A stretch of 64,000 nucleotides of DNA from assembly GCF_028464225.1 (NCBI RefSeq), contig NZ_JAQPCN010000001.1:372001-436000 (forward strand), read 5' to 3'. The stretch is from Zeaxanthinibacter sp. PT1. Its GTDB lineage: Bacteria; Bacteroidota; Bacteroidia; Flavobacteriales; Flavobacteriaceae. Under the pieces are notes generated by a model, which was not told where the DNA came from, made no database searches, and saw only the letters and a list, made by a program, of their open reading frames with translations. This document shows positions 26,533 through 35,555 of the stretch, piece after piece. A program made the position numbers and the translations under genes. Positions within the stretch are counted from its first letter, which is position 1. Each line of letters starts with the position of its first letter.

Positions 26533-27681
26533 CCAGGACTTATAGTAAGCGCCATTATCAATATCAAGAGCGGCCTGGGTAACCTGTAACGGTTTAAACG
26601 TATCGATCATAACCGCTAGTTCCTCAGTACCTTTTTTACCGATACTGGCCTCATAGGTTCCGGGGTGCGGACCATGGGGTATTCCTGCGGGGTGCAAGGA
26701 TATATACCCTTTATCTATTCCCTTCCTGCTCATAAAGTCCCCATCCACGTAATAAAGGACCTCATCAGAATCTATATTAGAGTGGTTGTAAGGTGCGGGA
26801 ATGGATTCCGGGTGATAATCATATAACCTGGGCACAAACGAACATACCACGAAGGCACTGGTTTCAAAAGTCTGGTGTACTGGTGGCGGTTGGTGCACCC
26901 TCCCGGTTATGGGTTCAAAATCATGTATAGAAAAAGCGTATGGGAAATTGTACCCATCCCAGCCCACAACGTCAAACGGGTGTGTCGCATACACCAGCTC
27001 ATGTAATTCTCCTTGCTTTTTGATCTTCATCACAAAGTCACCCTTTTCATCATGTGCTTTCAGGTTTCTCGGCAATTTAAAATCGCGCTCACAAAACGGG
27101 GAGTGTTCCAGGTGCTGACCAAACCAGTTGCGGTAGCGCTTGGGTGTATATATTGGATGGTAGGATTCTGTCACCAGCAGCCGGTTAATCTCCGTATCAA
27201 ACTCGATCTGGTAGATCATACCCCTGGGAATCAGGATATAATCGCCATACTCAAATGGAATTTCACCCAAAAGTGTTTTAAGTGTTCCGGTCCCTTCGTG
27301 AATGAACAGTAATTCGTCCGCATCCGCATTCTTGTAAAAATAATCTGTCATGGATTTACGCGGGGCAGCCAGGCCAATATGCACGTCCGAGTTAAAGAGT
27401 ACCGTAGTTCTGCTTTCCAGGAAATCATCCTTGGGTTTTACCTGGTACCCCTTTAATAATCTTGATTTTATATTGTGCTCTACAGCAGCTTTAGGCCTCA
27501 CATCCTTGCTCTCCCGGACTTCTTTTACCTGTGTTGGCCTGTGAAGATGGTATAATAAGGAAGACATCCCATCAAAGCCGATGGTTCCGAAGAGCTGCTC
27601 GTAATGCAGGCTGCCGTCCGGTTTTTTAAATTGGGTGTGCCTTTTATGAGGGATCTTTCCCAGTTTATGATAAAGTGGCAT
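26524..27681 (-). CDS. hmgA: Homogentisate 1,2-dioxygenase
   Basis: This 385-residue non-heme iron dioxygenase opens homogentisate to maleylacetoacetate in tyrosine and phenylalanine degradation. Signatures include GKIPHKRHTQF at the N-terminus, DELLFIHEGTGTL, IPRGMIYQI and the C-terminal iron-site region with LHPAGIPHGPHPGTYEAS. It is shorter than the human-type enzyme (about 440) as is usual in flavobacteria. No fumarylacetoacetase or hydroxyphenylpyruvate dioxygenase lies next to it in the window. It is convergent with hutG. Confidence 0.93.
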   Translation of the reverse strand: MPLYHKLGKIPHKRHTQFKKPDGSLHYEQLFGTIGFDGMSSLLYHLHRPTQVKEVRESKDVRPKAAVEHNIKSRLLKGYQVKPKDDFLESRTTVLFNSDVHIGLAAPRKSMTDYFYKNADADELLFIHEGTGTLKTLLGEIPFEYGDYILIPRGMIYQIEFDTEINRLLVTESYHPIYTPKRYRNWFGQHLEHSPFCERDFKLPRNLKAHDEKGDFVMKIKKQGELHELVYATHPFDVVGWDGYNFPYAFSIHDFEPITGRVHQPPPVHQTFETSAFVVCSFVPRLYDYHPESIPAPYNHSNIDSDEVLYYVDGDFMSRKGIDKGYISLHPAGIPHGPHPGTYEASIGKKGTEELAVMIDTFKPLQVTQAALDIDNGAYYKSWLP

Positions 27682-27925
27682 AGTTTAAAGTTTACAGTTC
27701 TGTTTACCTGCACTTGTATCCTCCTGTACGCAACCTATTTCGGTTAACAGGTGCAGGGGCTTAAAATTACGATAATTATGAATCTAAATGAAATCGATCA
27801 AAATGGATAGTAGCCCGTAGCTTATAGAGAAGGATTAGTTTGAAATGCATCAATTTTTGCGGCATTCGCACAAGGGATACTGATTTACGAAGCGTAATTT
27901 ATGCAAGGATAAAAATGATTTGAAC

Positions 27926-28207
27926 ATGGAAAAGAATAAAGAAAATAAAAACCCTGGTTACAATCCCGAAGTGACCAAGGAAGACCTGCAAGCCCTTGGA
28001 AAAAAGGGACTAAGTATGGATGCCCGGGACGACCGCAAATTACAGCAGCGTGAAAAGCAGGTAGACTTTACAGGGAAAGACCTGGACGTCCCCAAAGGCA
28101 AACAAAACATCCTGGATAATAACAGCAAGGTTAAAGATGAAGAAAACAAGTTCTACAGCCAGGGAGGAGAACGAAAGAATAACCTTGAAGAAAGAAAAGA
28201 CAGTTAA
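27926..28207 (+). CDS. Small hydrophilic protein, unknown function
   Basis: A 93-residue protein, almost free of hydrophobic stretches, rich in K, E, D, N and Q, with no signal peptide or membrane helix. QALGKKGLSMDARDDRKL and KDLDVPKGKQNILDNN are the only regular-looking parts. It looks intrinsically disordered. The ATG at 27926 is preferred over a TTG two codons before. The next gene, 18 bases downstream, codes for a second charged peptide. I do not recognise either family; stress or desiccation roles are only a guess. Confidence 0.65.
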   Translation: MEKNKENKNPGYNPEVTKEDLQALGKKGLSMDARDDRKLQQREKQVDFTGKDLDVPKGKQNILDNNSKVKDEENKFYSQGGERKNNLEERKDS

Positions 28208-28225
28208 ACCTAAAACCTTCGTATT

Positions 28226-28375
28226 ATGTCAGATGATAATGAGAACTTAATAGAACAAAAGAAAAAGCAGAGCCTGGAAGAGCGGGCCATAGACGAATCG
28301 GCAACACATGGAAAAGAAATAAATCACCAGGTGAAGGATAAAAAGAACCATCACCAACCACGTGACACAGCATAA
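28226..28375 (+). CDS. Very small hydrophilic protein, unknown function
   Basis: A 49-codon frame starts with ATG 18 bases after the preceding gene and ends at TAA before a strong terminator. The product is highly charged and polar (KKKQSLEERAID, KDKKNHHQPRD) with no hydrophobic segment. Position between its neighbour and the terminator, composition similar to that neighbour and good codon usage argue that it is real. Function unknown. Confidence 0.55.
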   Translation: MSDDNENLIEQKKKQSLEERAIDESATHGKEINHQVKDKKNHHQPRDTA

Positions 28376-28404
28376 CACATCTACTTGTGCTACGCCATCA
28401 AAGA

Positions 28405-28444
28405 ATGGGAGGTCTTAAAAGAAAAAAAGCCTCCCATTTTTTTT
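28405..28444 (+). terminator. Terminator of the two small hydrophilic genes
   Basis: ATGGGAGGTCTT and AAGCCTCCCAT pair around an A-rich loop and are followed by at least eight T. Confidence 0.9.
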
Positions 28445-28561
28445 GGAAAGCCTTTCATTGGTCCGAGCCGGTTTCCCGGTCACATTCCATGCACCTTAAT
28501 TAAGATGCACAACACAACACGGCAAATATAGGAAAGCTTTTTTATTTCTCCGACTTAAGCA

Positions 28562-29848
28562 TCAACTTTCCCCTTTCCGGTTATAGGTCCGAACGATCAA
28601 TCGTGCTGCTTTATCATAGTTGATATAGTTATAAACCCAATTAAAAAAGACCACTACCTTGTTCCTGAAACCTACCAGGGCCATCAGGTGCACGAACATC
28701 CATATCAACCAGGCAAAAGTTCCTGAAAAACTACCTCGACTTGGCAGATCTACCACCGCTTTATTCCTGCCGATAGTAGCCATGGTTCCCTTATCAAAAT
28801 AGCTGAAAGGCTCCATTTCCTTCCCTCCTAGTAAGCGTTCAAAATTAGAGGCCAGGTGTTTTCCTTGCTGAATGGCTGGTTGCGCTACCTGTGGATGTCC
28901 CTCAGGGAAATCCTCAGTCTCCATATAGGCTATATCCCCAATAGCAAAGATCTCCTCAAATCCTTTTACCTGGTTAAAGCGGTTTACTTTAAACCGGTTA
29001 AATCGCTCTAACAATGCCTCTTCAGGCAGGCCCGGTATTTTAGCGCCGGTGACTCCTGCTGTCCAGATGAAATTCCTGCTGCTGAATTCATCTCCCTGGT
29101 TCGTTTTTAATACCGTGCCGTCATAGCTCTCTACCATGGTATTCAGGTGAACAGTCACCCCCATATTTTCTAAAAATTCCTGTGATTTTCTTGAGGATCT
29201 TGGTCGCATCGGTGGCAGGATACGATCGGTGCCTTCAAAAAGATGGATCTCCATTTCAGCCACGTTAAGATGTGGGTAATCTCGCGGGAAAACATTCTTT
29301 TTGAGCTCTGCAAATGCCCCGGCTAATTCCACACCCGTTGGGCCGGCGCCGATAATACAAAAATTCAATAAGGATAGTCGCTCCTGCCGGTCTGTAGAAT
29401 CGTCGGCTTTTTCGAAATTCTGTAACATATAGCTACGGATATTTAAAGCCTGGGGGACACTTTTCATGGGCATGGAATACTCCTTAAAACTCTCGTTCCC
29501 AAAATAGTTGGTCCTGGTACCTGTGGCCATCACCAGGTAATCATAACTGACTTCTCCTTTATTGGTCACTACTGTTTTCTTCTCCGGTTCTATCCGTTCA
29601 ACCTCAGCCCACCTGAAATGAAAGTCTTTTAGTTTCTTGAGGATTTTTCGGATAGGATAAGCAATTGAGTCCGGTTCCAGTCCCCCGGTAGACACCTGGT
29701 ATAATAAGGGTTGAAAGGTGTGATAGTTATTCCGGTCGATCATTACGATCTGTACTTTCTGTCCTTTCAGGGATTTCGCGAGGTTAATACCGGCAAAGCC
29801 ACCACCAATAATTACGATTCTTTTAAGTTCTGACGCTGGAATGTTCAT
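28562..29848 (-). CDS. ndh: Type II NADH dehydrogenase (NDH-2)
   Basis: This 428-residue FAD enzyme passes electrons from NADH to quinone at the inner membrane without pumping protons. It has the FAD-binding GGGFAG (residues 15-20), YHTFQPLLYQVSTGGLEPD, the NADH-binding IGAGPTGVELAGAFAE (near 166), FIWTAGV and a second FAD motif IFAIGDIAY. A C-terminal hydrophobic pair (FAWLIWMFVHLMALVGF, FFNWVYNYINYD) anchors it to the membrane. Length is typical. It stands alone on the minus strand. Confidence 0.95.
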   Translation of the reverse strand: MNIPASELKRIVIIGGGFAGINLAKSLKGQKVQIVMIDRNNYHTFQPLLYQVSTGGLEPDSIAYPIRKILKKLKDFHFRWAEVERIEPEKKTVVTNKGEVSYDYLVMATGTRTNYFGNESFKEYSMPMKSVPQALNIRSYMLQNFEKADDSTDRQERLSLLNFCIIGAGPTGVELAGAFAELKKNVFPRDYPHLNVAEMEIHLFEGTDRILPPMRPRSSRKSQEFLENMGVTVHLNTMVESYDGTVLKTNQGDEFSSRNFIWTAGVTGAKIPGLPEEALLERFNRFKVNRFNQVKGFEEIFAIGDIAYMETEDFPEGHPQVAQPAIQQGKHLASNFERLLGGKEMEPFSYFDKGTMATIGRNKAVVDLPSRGSFSGTFAWLIWMFVHLMALVGFRNKVVVFFNWVYNYINYDKAARLIVRTYNRKGES

Positions 29849-29915
29849 GGGGTACTTTTTACATAAAAATACTTAAAGTAATATGAACTAGATGTATTTA
29901 CAGCTACTATATCCA

Positions 29916-30053
29916 CTAGACAAAATTCCAGAATTCCGGATAAAAAGAATTCGCGGGGTTGTTCATCTGTTCAAGTTGTGCATTGGTCGTAATCTCAAGG
30001 GGTACAGGAAGATAAACGCTATTTTTACTGCTGCTACCTAAACACCCACGCAT
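29916..30053 (-). other. Possible gene remnant (45 codons)
   Basis: An open frame of 45 codons fills most of the short gap between the NDH-2 and lipoprotein genes and codes for SKNSVYLPVPLEITTNAQLE, then QMNNPANSFYPEFWNFV before the stop. The YLPVPLEI step resembles the last residues of SusD-type proteins (compare YYPIPIEAI in this window). It overlaps the start codon of the next gene on the other strand. It may be a remnant of a longer gene or chance. Confidence 0.25.
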
Positions 30054-31248
30054 GAATAACCTACGATTGATAATAACCACTGCACTGGCTCTAACCTTTT
30101 TACTGTCTTCGTGTACAAAGGAGTCGCCACTACTGCAGGAAAAAGAATATGAAGTCCTGGAGGCGAAGACCTCTGGTTCTAAAGTAAAAAATAATAATGG
30201 TCAGCAGTCACAGCCAAAGATCCTCTCGTGGGTAAAAAGCATGCAGCATCCCAATGGACTGTTAGAAAGTGCAGAATATACAGATTACGTGTCTCTTTAT
30301 GACAATTCCCTGGCTGCTATTCTGTTCATTAACACCGGTAATGTGAACCGAGCTGAGTACATATTTGATTATTTCAATGAACGCCTTGAGACCGAGTTTA
30401 AAGTAGGGAGTGGGGGTTTCTATCAATCTAGGGGAGTTTCCGGTCTTCGCTCTGAACGTAGATGGATGGGAGATAATGCCTGGTTATTAATCGCATTGAA
30501 TTACTACGAAAAACAGACAGGAAATAGTACATATAACGCCATGCAACAGGCACTTGAAGATTGGCTAAGACAATCACAGGACGCTGATGGCGGAATCCGT
30601 GGGGGATACAATGATGACGGAACTCCAATACATAAGGTAACGGAAGGAATCCTGATGGCATACCATGCGGTAAAAGGGTATGACGACTTCCACAAGGGCA
30701 TCCTTAACTTCCTTAAAGAGGAACGTTGGGACTCAGATACCCAGGACCTGGTGACCGGTTCTGATGACGACCGCTATAATTTCGCGATGGATCTTCACCC
30801 CTTGGGTTTCCTGGTCTTAGAAGACTTTCCTGAAGCTTCTTTGGCTAATCTGGATCGTTATTATAACACCCAGGAAAGCACCATGACAGGTACCATGATA
30901 TCCGGTTATTGCTTTGATACAGACCGGGATGTGGTTTGGATTGAAGGGACGGCGCAAGCTGCAGTAGCTTACAATATGGCCGGGAGTCGTGGAAAACAAA
31001 AACAGATCCTGTCCGAGATTGAAAATAATTTGATATCAGGCAGTTATTTGCCGGGAACTCAGGGATTGCCTTATAGTGTAAACCCGGGCACGACATTCGG
31101 AGCCGCCTACCTCTGGGAACATGCGGATTTATCTCCGGCACTTTCGTCAACGATATGGTTTCTCTTTGCCGAACTGGACATTAATCCCTTCGGTTCTGAC
31201 AACAAAGATCTGCCCAGCTCGGACAAATTCTGGAATGCTTCTATTTAG
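30052..31248 (+). CDS. Lipoprotein with (alpha/alpha)-barrel glycosidase-like fold
   Basis: This 398-residue lipoprotein has a lipobox LLSSC (lipid cysteine 21). The mature part reads as a series of paired helices with recurring W-x-x-x-N/A and DNAWLLIALNYYE, NSLAAILFINTGNV, QDADGGIRGG and VVWIEGTAQAAVAYNMAG motifs. These are typical of six-hairpin (alpha/alpha) barrels of glycoside hydrolases, lyases and related proteins. I cannot assign a family. The acidic residue in DADGGIRGG or WIEGTAQ could be catalytic. Its last 8 bases overlap the convergent universal stress gene. Confidence 0.7.
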   Translation: MNNLRLIITTALALTFLLSSCTKESPLLQEKEYEVLEAKTSGSKVKNNNGQQSQPKILSWVKSMQHPNGLLESAEYTDYVSLYDNSLAAILFINTGNVNRAEYIFDYFNERLETEFKVGSGGFYQSRGVSGLRSERRWMGDNAWLLIALNYYEKQTGNSTYNAMQQALEDWLRQSQDADGGIRGGYNDDGTPIHKVTEGILMAYHAVKGYDDFHKGILNFLKEERWDSDTQDLVTGSDDDRYNFAMDLHPLGFLVLEDFPEASLANLDRYYNTQESTMTGTMISGYCFDTDRDVVWIEGTAQAAVAYNMAGSRGKQKQILSEIENNLISGSYLPGTQGLPYSVNPGTTFGAAYLWEHADLSPALSSTIWFLFAELDINPFGSDNKDLPSSDKFWNASI

Positions 31249-32071
31249 AGGGTATTTTAAAAGTCACTACAGGGATATTGGAATGATTCGCAATATCTTC
31301 TCCTATACTGCCCATGAAGAAATGGGATAAACCCTTTCGTCCGTGTGTAGAGATCCCGATGATGTCCGCATTGTAATCTTCGGCAAAATTGAGCACACCC
31401 TGCTCTACCGAATAGTCCTGGTATATTTCGACAGATTCCCCAGAAACGGCTTCCGATTGAAACTCAGAAATCTTTTGGTATATCTCACGGGAACTGAGGA
31501 AATCGTCCCCCGGGGTGTTCACAAATAGCGGTTTTACATCCATGTTTAGCAGCTTAGCAAAGTCTTTTGCTCGCTTAAAGGCAGGCACGGATTCCATTTC
31601 AAAATCACTGGCAAAGATCATGGTCTTCGGCTGAAAATCTTCAATCTTCTTTTTGATCACCAATACCGGAACCGTGGAGTGACGTACTACTTTTTCTGCA
31701 TTAGACCCTATAAAAAGTTCCTCCAAACCGTCTGACCCGTGCGACCCCATAACCACAAGGGAAGCATTGTGTTTTTCGGCAACCTCGTTTACTTCACTGA
31801 ATACCTTAAAATGTTTAATGACAGGGGTAATCTTGACCCCTTTTAAAAATGGTTTATCGAGGAATTCTGAAAGTCTCTTTTCTGCAAGTTTCAACAGGAA
31901 TACGGTATGCTCCTGGTAATACCCTTCCGTAGAAGAAATAATGGCCTGGTTGAGTTCTAACATATGCAAGACCAGTATTTCTGAATCGTGTTTCCTGGCT
32001 AAAGAAGCAGCAACTTGCAGGGCATTCTCACTTTGTTCGGAAAAATCTAATGGGACTATTATAGTTTTCAT
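31241..32071 (-). CDS. Tandem universal stress protein
   Basis: A 276-residue cytoplasmic protein made of two Usp domains. Each holds the ATP-binding pattern G-x2-G-x9-G-S: GSHGSDGLEELFIGS in the first half and THGRKGLSHFFMGS in the second. The first begins with IIVPLDFSEQSENAL, a standard Usp start. The start at 32071 is preferred to the ATG seven codons upstream because it places this strand at the N-terminus. Function is inferred from the family: stress survival, energy status sensing. No operon partner. Confidence 0.9.
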   Translation of the reverse strand: MKTIIVPLDFSEQSENALQVAASLARKHDSEILVLHMLELNQAIISSTEGYYQEHTVFLLKLAEKRLSEFLDKPFLKGVKITPVIKHFKVFSEVNEVAEKHNASLVVMGSHGSDGLEELFIGSNAEKVVRHSTVPVLVIKKKIEDFQPKTMIFASDFEMESVPAFKRAKDFAKLLNMDVKPLFVNTPGDDFLSSREIYQKISEFQSEAVSGESVEIYQDYSVEQGVLNFAEDYNADIIGISTHGRKGLSHFFMGSIGEDIANHSNIPVVTFKIPSK

Positions 32072-32132
32072 ATTGTCGATTTTATTACACAAATTTAGTT
32101 TTTAGTCATATCCCCGAACATGACCATAATCA

Positions 32133-33494
32133 TCAGATCCGGTTGTAGGAGTCATTCATCCAGGGATAAGGCTTCCTTTTCATCCATAATCCCCTGGTAA
32201 AGTCAGGGAAGTCCTGTGGCGCACCGTTATTCTCAATAGACACCTCCGAAAGCGGGGTTACGGCACTCCAACTGGCCGCGTCGTAAACATCTATAGGAGG
32301 CGCTATCCCGGCTTTGGCAGATTCGACAAAAGCCTGGAGCACAAAGAAATCCATCCCACCATGGCCTGCTCCTTCTGCATATTCACCGTATTTTTTCCAT
32401 AAGGGGTGATCGTATTCTGCTAACCATTCCGAGGCGTTCTCCCACTGATGGGCAGGAGATTTATCTTCAATATATATACGATTGCCATCAACCTCCCAGA
32501 TGCCATTGGCCCCCTGCACCCTGAATCCAAGGGAGTACGGCCTTGGCAGGTTACAATCATGGGTAACGATTATGGTTTCACCATTGGTGGTTTCTATGGT
32601 AGAGGTGATCACATCGCCTTGCCTGAACTTCACCTTGGCATTGGGATGTTGCTCTCCCCCGTGCTTTACCACGTAATTATGCAGCCCAATTCCCTTAGTG
32701 GCTGTCGAAGTTATAGAGCGTAAACGGTTTCCCCTGTTAATATTGGCCATGACCGCGATAGGCCCCAGGCCGTGGGTAGGATACACGTCTGCATTCCGCT
32801 TAACGGAATGCCAGGTTCGCCATCGGGCTTCGGAGATCGCTTTCTCGCCAAATTCCACTCCCCCGCCATAGGGTTGTTTCCCATCGTTGAACTTTACATG
32901 CCTCAGGTCGTGTTGGTATCCACATCTAAAATGTACCAGTTCCCCGAATACATCTTGCCGAACCATATTTAATACCGCCATGATATCCCTGCGGTAGTTT
33001 ACATTCTCCAGTAACATCAGGTGAGTCCCGCTTTTCTCATGAGCTTCTACCAGGTCCCAGCATTCTTCCAGGGTATTGGCTGCAGAAACCTCCAACCCTG
33101 TATATTTGCCCGCTTCCATGGTATCTACAGCCATTCGGGTGTGCCATAACCAGGGCGTGGAAATGATCACGGCATCTACCTCCTCCAGGTTGAGGAGCTC
33201 CCTGTAATGATACTCGCTCTCACTAAATATTTTTGGCGAATCAGAGCCTTTTTTAAACATCTCTTTCGCTATTTCTATACGGGTCGGATCTATGTCACAT
33301 AGAGCGGTTACTAAGACATCCTCACGGGCAAGTAGATTTTTTAAGTGATTGGTACCACGGAGTCCCAGGCCGATAAGGCCTACTTTAAGAATTTCTTTTT
33401 TGGGAGGGGTCGCTGCATGCAGCATTCCCGGGAGAACATAGATCCCTGCTCCCATCAAGGTGCCATTCCTGACAAATTTTCTTCTGCTTATCAT
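32133..33494 (-). CDS. Tat-exported GH109-like Gfo/Idh/MocA protein
   Basis: This 453-residue protein has a twin-arginine signal (SRRKFVRNG) and a Rossmann NAD-binding domain (GLIGLGLRGTNHL). The C-terminal half has GH109-type motifs: NVNYRRDIMAVLNMVRQD, FRCGYQHDLRHV, YPTHGLGPIA and GHGGMDFFVLQAF. GH109 enzymes are NAD-dependent alpha-N-acetylgalactosaminidases that act by an oxidation-elimination route; other members of this fold are simple dehydrogenases, so the substrate is an inference. It is divergent from the nucleotidyltransferase and kinase genes, which fits an amino-sugar salvage group. Confidence 0.85.
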   Translation of the reverse strand: MISRRKFVRNGTLMGAGIYVLPGMLHAATPPKKEILKVGLIGLGLRGTNHLKNLLAREDVLVTALCDIDPTRIEIAKEMFKKGSDSPKIFSESEYHYRELLNLEEVDAVIISTPWLWHTRMAVDTMEAGKYTGLEVSAANTLEECWDLVEAHEKSGTHLMLLENVNYRRDIMAVLNMVRQDVFGELVHFRCGYQHDLRHVKFNDGKQPYGGGVEFGEKAISEARWRTWHSVKRNADVYPTHGLGPIAVMANINRGNRLRSITSTATKGIGLHNYVVKHGGEQHPNAKVKFRQGDVITSTIETTNGETIIVTHDCNLPRPYSLGFRVQGANGIWEVDGNRIYIEDKSPAHQWENASEWLAEYDHPLWKKYGEYAEGAGHGGMDFFVLQAFVESAKAGIAPPIDVYDAASWSAVTPLSEVSIENNGAPQDFPDFTRGLWMKRKPYPWMNDSYNRI

Positions 33495-33571
33495 TACGGA
33501 TCAGATAAATAATTCAGTTTATTAAATTATGAAAATCTCCTGCACAGCAACAGCTATCCTCAATAAAATCC

Positions 33572-33579
33572 TATTTTTG
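33572..33579 (+). promoter_or_regulatory. Probable -7 box of the nucleotidyltransferase gene
   Basis: TATTTTTG fits TAnnTTTG and lies 19 bases before the ATG. No TTG at the expected -33 distance was seen. Confidence 0.4.
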
Positions 33580-33598
33580 CAAGCATTAAACACACATT

Positions 33599-34492
33599 AT
33601 GACACTTCTATTAATGGCCGCGGGACGCGGTAGCCGATACGGTAAATTAAAACAGTTTGACGGATTTGGTCCTAAGGAAGAATTCCTGATGGAATTCAGT
33701 ATATACGACGCTTTAGAAAACGGTTTTGAGCACATCGTAGTAATTACTCAGAAAGACAATGTGAACTACCTGAATGAATACCTGAGCTCTCGCCTGCCCA
33801 GTGACATTAAATTAGATGTGATCCCCCAGGAATTATCGGATCTTCCGGAAGGAAGCAGTTATTCCGGTGAACGTCCTAAGCCTTGGGGAACTGCCCATGC
33901 AGTTTGGTCTGCCAGGAATGTCATCGACAATCCATTCGCAGTAATCAATGCCGATGACTATTATGGTAAACAAGCATTTGAGAATGCGGCGAGATTCATC
34001 AGGGATGGTGCCGGGAAGGACAATTATGGCCTGGTAGCTTATACCCTTAGTGATACCTTATCTCCTTTCGGAACTGTTTCCAGGGGCGTATGCCAAACCA
34101 AAGGACATATGCTCGAGTCTGTACAGGAACGAACCAAACTACAGCAAGAAGGAGCTGTCGTAAAGGACCATGAGAGTGGAAAGGAATTTACCGGGGAAGA
34201 AATGGTCAGCATGAATTTCTGGATCTGCCATCCATCTATATTCAGTCATATCGAATCCGATTTCCGGGAGTTTCTTAAAGACGAAAAAAATATCCAGGGT
34301 AGTGAGGTTTACTTACCCTTTGTAATACAGGAAATGCTGCAGGCCGGTGAGGTCTCTGTAGAAGTCATCCCTTCGCAGAGCCAGTGGTTCGGGGTTACAT
34401 ATTCTGAGGACAAAGAATCTGCGGTCAGTCTTTTGCAGGATATGACAGCTACGGGAGGTTACCGATCTCCTTTATGGAATATGGAACAATAG
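33599..34492 (+). CDS. Sugar-1-phosphate nucleotidyltransferase family protein
   Basis: A 297-residue cytoplasmic nucleotidyltransferase. The N-terminal MAAGRGSRYGKLKQ (residues 6-19) is the signature G-x-G-x-R nucleotide-binding loop, and AVINADDYYG carries the metal-binding aspartates of the sugar-nucleotide transferase fold. It probably activates a sugar phosphate to a UDP- or other NDP-sugar. The kinase gene starts 2 bases after its stop codon, so the two are co-translated. Together with the GH109-like neighbour this suggests N-acetylhexosamine salvage, which is an inference. Confidence 0.85.
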   Translation: MTLLLMAAGRGSRYGKLKQFDGFGPKEEFLMEFSIYDALENGFEHIVVITQKDNVNYLNEYLSSRLPSDIKLDVIPQELSDLPEGSSYSGERPKPWGTAHAVWSARNVIDNPFAVINADDYYGKQAFENAARFIRDGAGKDNYGLVAYTLSDTLSPFGTVSRGVCQTKGHMLESVQERTKLQQEGAVVKDHESGKEFTGEEMVSMNFWICHPSIFSHIESDFREFLKDEKNIQGSEVYLPFVIQEMLQAGEVSVEVIPSQSQWFGVTYSEDKESAVSLLQDMTATGGYRSPLWNMEQ

Positions 34493-34494
34493 TA

Positions 34495-35547
34495 ATGGAC
34501 AAGCCGGGCATCCAGGAAATATTTTCAAAGTTTTCAGGTTGCCCGGCTATTTCTGTAAAACCAGTCAACCAGGGCCTTATAAATGCCACTTTCCTGGTTA
34601 CAGACCAGGATAATAAACAATTCATTCTTCAGCAGGTCAACCGTGAAGTGTTTCCTGAACCCCTGCAGCTAATGCAGAACATTGCAAGGACACTTCCCCT
34701 CCTTTCAGACCCGGATTACCATGCCCTGAAACTTTATCGCACCCTTGGGGATGAGCTACTCTACCAGGATCGCCATAAGAATTATTGGCGCCTTTTTTCT
34801 TACGTACCCGGTAGCGAGGCTTACGATCTGCCCCCGGAATTAAAAGTTGCTGAAAAGGCAGGCTGGTTAGTCGGTAAGTTTCACTGTTTATTGCAACATG
34901 CAGATCCCTCTCAATACCATGTGGTTATTCCGGACTTCCACAGTCTTCAACACCGGTACAGGCAATTTGAAGAGGCCCTGTTACAGGGCAAGGAGGAACG
35001 GCTGTCAAAGGTTAAACCCTTGCTTGGCTTCATCACTCATACTGCGGCCATCCTCCAGGAGTATATGTCTGATGAGTTACCAGTGCGGTTATGCCACAAC
35101 GACACCAAGCTGAATAATATGTTGTTTAGTAGCGATGACAAGAAACCCCTATGCCTCATAGACCTGGACACCCTGATGCCGGGATTCCTTCGTTATGATC
35201 TTGGTGATGCACTTCGGACAGTAGTCAACACTGCTGCTGAAGATGAACAGGCGCTTGAAAACATCAGCTTTTCAAAAGAACATTTCACCGCTTTTATTGA
35301 AGGTTTAGGACAGCATCCCGTTTTTATGACCGAAGAAGAGAAAAAAGAGATTGCGAATAGCGTTGCCTATATGCCGTTTCTACACGGGTTACGGGCATTG
35401 ACCGATTACCTAATGGGCGATGTATACTACAAGGTGAAATCTCCGGAACAGAATTTAGACCGGTCCCTGTCCCTATTCCGGTTTGCGGAACTGGCCCTGG
35501 CGGAAAGATTATTTATGCAAGGGGTGGTACAGCGAATACTCAGATAA
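34495..35547 (+). CDS. APH-family sugar kinase, N-acetylhexosamine kinase-like
   Basis: A 350-residue protein kinase-like phosphotransferase. LCHNDTKLNNML (near residue 200) is the catalytic H-x-D-x4-N loop, and CLIDLDTLMPGFLRYDLGDA (near 222) supplies the metal aspartate. This is the pattern of N-acetylhexosamine 1-kinase (NahK) and related enzymes. The start at 34495 follows the upstream stop by 2 bases; a longer start at 34474 would overlap by 19 bases. It is followed by the convergent trehalase gene after 8 bases. Confidence 0.85.
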   Translation: MDKPGIQEIFSKFSGCPAISVKPVNQGLINATFLVTDQDNKQFILQQVNREVFPEPLQLMQNIARTLPLLSDPDYHALKLYRTLGDELLYQDRHKNYWRLFSYVPGSEAYDLPPELKVAEKAGWLVGKFHCLLQHADPSQYHVVIPDFHSLQHRYRQFEEALLQGKEERLSKVKPLLGFITHTAAILQEYMSDELPVRLCHNDTKLNNMLFSSDDKKPLCLIDLDTLMPGFLRYDLGDALRTVVNTAAEDEQALENISFSKEHFTAFIEGLGQHPVFMTEEEKKEIANSVAYMPFLHGLRALTDYLMGDVYYKVKSPEQNLDRSLSLFRFAELALAERLFMQGVVQRILR

Positions 35548-35555
35548 AAATGGTA

